Shown: one piece after another, positions 61,905 through 64,000 of the stretch | How positions within the stretch are numbered: position 1 is the stretch's first letter | Layout: each line of letters starts with the position of its first letter | Notes under the pieces: model-generated | Databases searched by the model: none | What the model saw: the letters and a program-made list of their open reading frames with translations, nothing else | What the model was told of the DNA's origin: nothing | Assembly: GCA_965221845.1 (NCBI GenBank) | Contig: OZ244919.1 | Location: forward strand, 2,790,001 to 2,854,000 | From: JAJEFO01 sp965221845 | GTDB lineage: Bacteria; Pseudomonadota; Alphaproteobacteria; Rhodobacterales; Rhodobacteraceae | Reading direction: 5' to 3' | Length of the DNA stretch: 64,000 nt | Position numbers and translations under genes: made by a program

Positions 61905-62317
61905 TCAGCCCCCGGGTGAACGGCACCGGGCCGGCAGGACCGGTGGGTCGCCATTGGCGCCGTCATTGTCGGCATAAAAGTAGTAGTCGTAGCCCTTGCC
62001 CTTCATTCCCCAGTCAAACGTGTACAGATCATGACATACCCGCGGGGATAGAGCTCCGCACATACCCCGCCGCACCGTTGGCCGCGTTGATCCACGAATA
62101 GCGGAAGGGCAGACCCCCCGGCGGGGCCGGGTCACCCGCGGCAATGGTCACACGGAACAGCGGGCTATTTCGGGTTTCGATCAGATCCTGACCCAAAGGA
62201 ACCACTTCAAGTGTCAGTGTGCGCAGCTGTTGGCCCGCCGCGGGCAGGGTGAGGGTCACACCCAGGAGGGCGGCCGCGAGACCGGCCGTCAGGCGTCGAA
62301 CAGGGGGGGCCTTTCAT
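61905..62317 (-). pseudogene. Disrupted secreted-protein gene
   Basis: ATG 62317 (MKGPP) is followed by seven Cs on the coding strand (Gs at 62303–62309). With six, the frame would read on into VRRLTAGLAAALLGVTLTLP AAGQQ, a good signal peptide, and LTLEVVPLGQDLIETRNSPL FRV. A second break near 62040–62100 separates YSWINAANGAAGYVRSSIPA from DLYTFDWGMKGKGYDYYFYA DNDGANGD. The family is unknown. The seven-base tract alone is weak evidence for phase variation; the second break suggests decay. Confidence 0.5.
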
Positions 62318-62577
62318 GGTGGGATCCATCTGTTGTGGTCGGTTCGATGATTGCCCTGACTTTGCAGAAATGTTCGGAACTTTCCGGTGCAATCCGGCTC
62401 GCCGCCCGGTCTTGTCGGCTGGGCCTGATCCAGATGCCGCGCGAATTGGTTCGCACGGCCATTGGCGGTTCTGATGGCGTGGACCGCCATTGCCGGCCTG
62501 CCCGTCGCGCCGCCCCGCGGCGGATTCTCCGCCGCGAGCGACTGGCGCAAAAGGCCCGTCTAGTGCCCGATTGTGTT

Positions 62578-62605
62578 GGGGGTGCAGAGGATACGAGACA
62601 CCCCC
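62578..62605 (-). terminator. Candidate terminator of the secreted-protein gene
   Basis: GGGGGTG pairs with CACCCCC around a 14-base loop, about 60 bases beyond the stop at 62662. Confidence 0.35.
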
Positions 62606-62661
62606 GAACCGGCCGCTCTACGGGCCTTGTCTCGCGCGATAGACCGTGCGGCCCGGCCGCG

Positions 62662-63296
62662 TCACTGGTTGCCGCCGAGCGATTCGCCACCCGGACCGAC
62701 GACCCGTGCGCAGCCCTTGCCTCCGGTGAACATGACGTAGGTCTCGCCTGTGTGCGCGTAGTTCCGGTTGCCGGTGCTGCGCTGCACCTTGATGACCGGA
62801 ATCACCATCTCGCCCGTGTTGCTCCAGATGCGGGCACCGGCCTTGGGCCGCACCTCCACGATGTTCTCGCCCAGATCGCCGCCATAAAATGAGATCTGTC
62901 CGAAAGTTCCTGGCCCCAAATCATTCCAACTGTTTCTCGCCCCGCCGCGCCACTCGAAGTCGCGGAACATGTCGGCACTCCCGTGCGATCCGTCTTTTTC
63001 CACATTCAGGCTGATACCGCTCTTGAAGCTCGACCGCTCCACGTTGGGGTTGGTGCTCGACAGGATCACCTTGAAGCGGCCCGGCGTGGCGTGATCGCCG
63101 CAGCCGTCCACGACCCTGCTGCCGTAGACGCCTGCAACCCGGGCGGTGCAGATGCTGTTGTTGCAGTCGGGCGGCGTCTGCGCCTGCGCACCCGTGGCAA
63201 CAAACAGGGCGGTGATGGCGGCCCCGAAGGCCAGGACAGCGAGACAGGCCTGGAGGGCCGCCGTGAGCCGTGTCAGGGGGGGGGGTGACGTAGCAT
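62662..63296 (-). CDS. Secreted protein of unknown family, out of frame at a 10-C tract
   Basis: GAGGAATTCCCC precedes the ATG at 63296, giving a sound translation start. MLRHPPP is followed by ten Cs on the coding strand (63276–63285), which end in a stop. With eleven Cs the frame reads LTRLTAALQACLAVLAFGAA ITALFVATGAQAQ, a signal peptide, and then TPPDCNNSICTARVAGVYGS, down to VMFTGGKGCARVVGPGGESL GGNQ. The mature protein has four cysteines, many Gly and Asn, and no family I recognise. Length about 211 aa. The tract and clean frame elsewhere suggest reversible switching rather than decay. Confidence 0.65.
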
Positions 63297-63467
63297 GGGG
63301 AATTCCTCCAGTTGTGTGATGGCTCCCACTCTACCGCCTTTGCCTCGGCAAAGGCAAGAGAAAATTTCAAAGTGAGACACTGCCTGGTAATTCCCTTCTC
63401 TTTCGGAACTGCCTTCAGGGTTTCAATCGCGTGCTCCATTTCACCCTCGTCCATATTTCCCCTGCCG

Positions 63468-63613
63468 GGGTGCAGTTCAACTTCTGTGGTGAGGCGGCGA
63501 CGGCCTGACTTGCCGGCTTGGTCGAGGACGTGGAACAGCCTTTGCTGCATGGCGCTGCGACGCCATCACGGGAATCTGCGAATCGCAATCACCAACAAAG
63601 TTGAACCGCACCC
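63468..63613. mobile_element. Miniature inverted-repeat element, copy 3 (146 bp)
   Basis: Ends GGGTGCAGTTCAACTTCTGT and, inverted, GGGTGCGGTTCAACTTTGTT. The interior shares long stretches with copy 1, such as GGCGACGGCCTGACT, GCCTTTGCTGCAT and ATCTGCGAATCGCAATCACC. No target duplication is visible, so it is older or rearranged. Confidence 0.7.
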
Positions 63614-63674
63614 CTTCGAGCGGATGCTGGACGCGCTGCGCACGCTGGCATGCGAGCATCCGCACCGTGCCGCT

Positions 63675-64000
63675 TCAGGAATGCGGTTCGGTCTCCCTGC
63701 GCCAGAGCCTCCAGTCCTCCGGAGTGTCCAGATCGCGAGTGGCGCGGTCACCCTCGAGCCGCACGGACATGACCGTTTCACCCTTCAGGACGGTGCGCCC
63801 GCCCGCGTCGCCGGCAAGCCCGGCGAACCCGGGCAGCAGCCTCGGGGGCAGGATCAGGGGCGTGCCGGGCCTTCCCGCGGCGTCCGAAGCGCGCGTCGGC
63901 GTGTTGCCGCCGGCGGCGTTGAAGCGCCTGATGACGCTCTTGACGTCGGATGCGGTGATCCCCGGGACGTCGGGAAGCAGGATCATCATGGCCTGGTTCG
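63675..64000 (-). CDS. MobA/MocA-like nucleotidyltransferase, C-terminal part (cut by window edge)
   Basis: 108 codons remain; the start lies beyond the right edge. QAMMILLPDVPGITASDVKS is the conserved LLPDxP region of the MobA-like NTP-transferase fold, then PGTPLILPPRLLPGFAGLAG DAGGR and RDLDTPEDWRLW, the typical C-terminal blocks of molybdenum cofactor cytidylyl- and guanylyltransferases. Such enzymes finish molybdopterin cofactors. The subclass cannot be told from this fragment. Confidence 0.8.
   Translation of the reverse strand, partial: NQAMMILLPDVPGITASDVKSVIRRFNAAGGNTPTRASDAAGRPGTPLILPPRLLPGFAGLAGDAGGRTVLKGETVMSVRLEGDRATRDLDTPEDWRLWRRETEPHS

Noticed and set aside
56321..63285. Diversity-generating retroelement
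   Set aside because: I saw no reverse transcriptase gene or template/variable repeat pair; homopolymer slippage explains the frame changes better.
1..64000. tRNA or rRNA genes, prophage, replication origin
   Set aside because: No T-loop GGTTCGAATCC-type signatures with CCA ends, no rRNA motifs, no phage structural genes, and no DnaA-box cluster were noticed. The only RNA gene I can support is rnpB.

Overview
The window looks like the chromosome of a GC-rich alphaproteobacterium. Gene order supports this: moxR–DUF58–DUF4159 next to DUF1285, a gene pair before zapA beside transketolase, trmD–rplS–rpmE, an alphaproteobacterial-type L33, and 3-hydroxybutyrate dehydrogenase. A closer placement (Rhodobacterales or Rhodospirillales) is not secure. 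Many insertion sequences, relics, toxin–antitoxin and restriction genes and an ankyrin protein suggest a genome under little purifying selection or in a host-associated niche; that is inference.

Layout. 0–5.2 kb is a sugar or sugar-acid uptake locus: a GntR regulator and an ABC ATPase point left, and an enolase-superfamily enzyme, binding protein and two permeases point right. 5.9–14.2 kb holds an ankyrin protein, DUF1285, and a MoxR/DUF58/DUF4159/membrane-protein operon. cfa and trpB follow. 17.2–17.8 kb is a decayed FitAB-like toxin–antitoxin pair. 18.5–26.2 kb is a compact defence island: an intact FitAB-like pair overlapping hsdR, then hsdM, hsdS, an AAA15-type ATPase and a DUF3226/TOPRIM protein. 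26.5–33.5 kb is housekeeping: gatC, gatA, a lipoprotein, a cell-wall amidase, the RNase P RNA, rpmG, tkt and zapA.

34.3–37.8 kb is mobile DNA: a 144-bp miniature element, and an IS4-like element that fuses a DruA/DUF4338 domain to a DDE transposase and sits inside an IS30 relic. trmD, rplS, rpmE, bdhA and a DUF502 protein follow. A whole ISKra4-like element with a 9-bp target duplication sits at 41.6–43.3 kb. 43.5–52.1 kb is one minus-strand transport and catabolic unit: peptide-type ABC transporter, a class V aminotransferase, and pseudouridine kinase and glycosidase.

52.6–56.1 kb is a nested graveyard: a decayed IS, abutted by a second ISKra4-like IS that carries another 144-bp miniature element. 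After it come a nucleotidyltransferase gene broken by a 13-G tract, a truncated HEPN partner, a low-GC ABC-type ATPase and an AAA-ATPase-like/nuclease protein. 60.6–63.3 kb is poorly coding and contains two secreted-protein genes (minus strand) whose starts are put out of frame by C tracts (as read on the minus strand). The window ends in a MobA/MocA-like nucleotidyltransferase.

Two themes stand out. One is a set of overlapping defence genes that joins toxin–antitoxin, type I restriction and a split ATPase/TOPRIM pair. The other is a family of 144–146-bp miniature elements apparently derived from the ISKra4-like IS present in the same window. A set of homopolymer tracts in the right 8 kb is consistent with phase variation.
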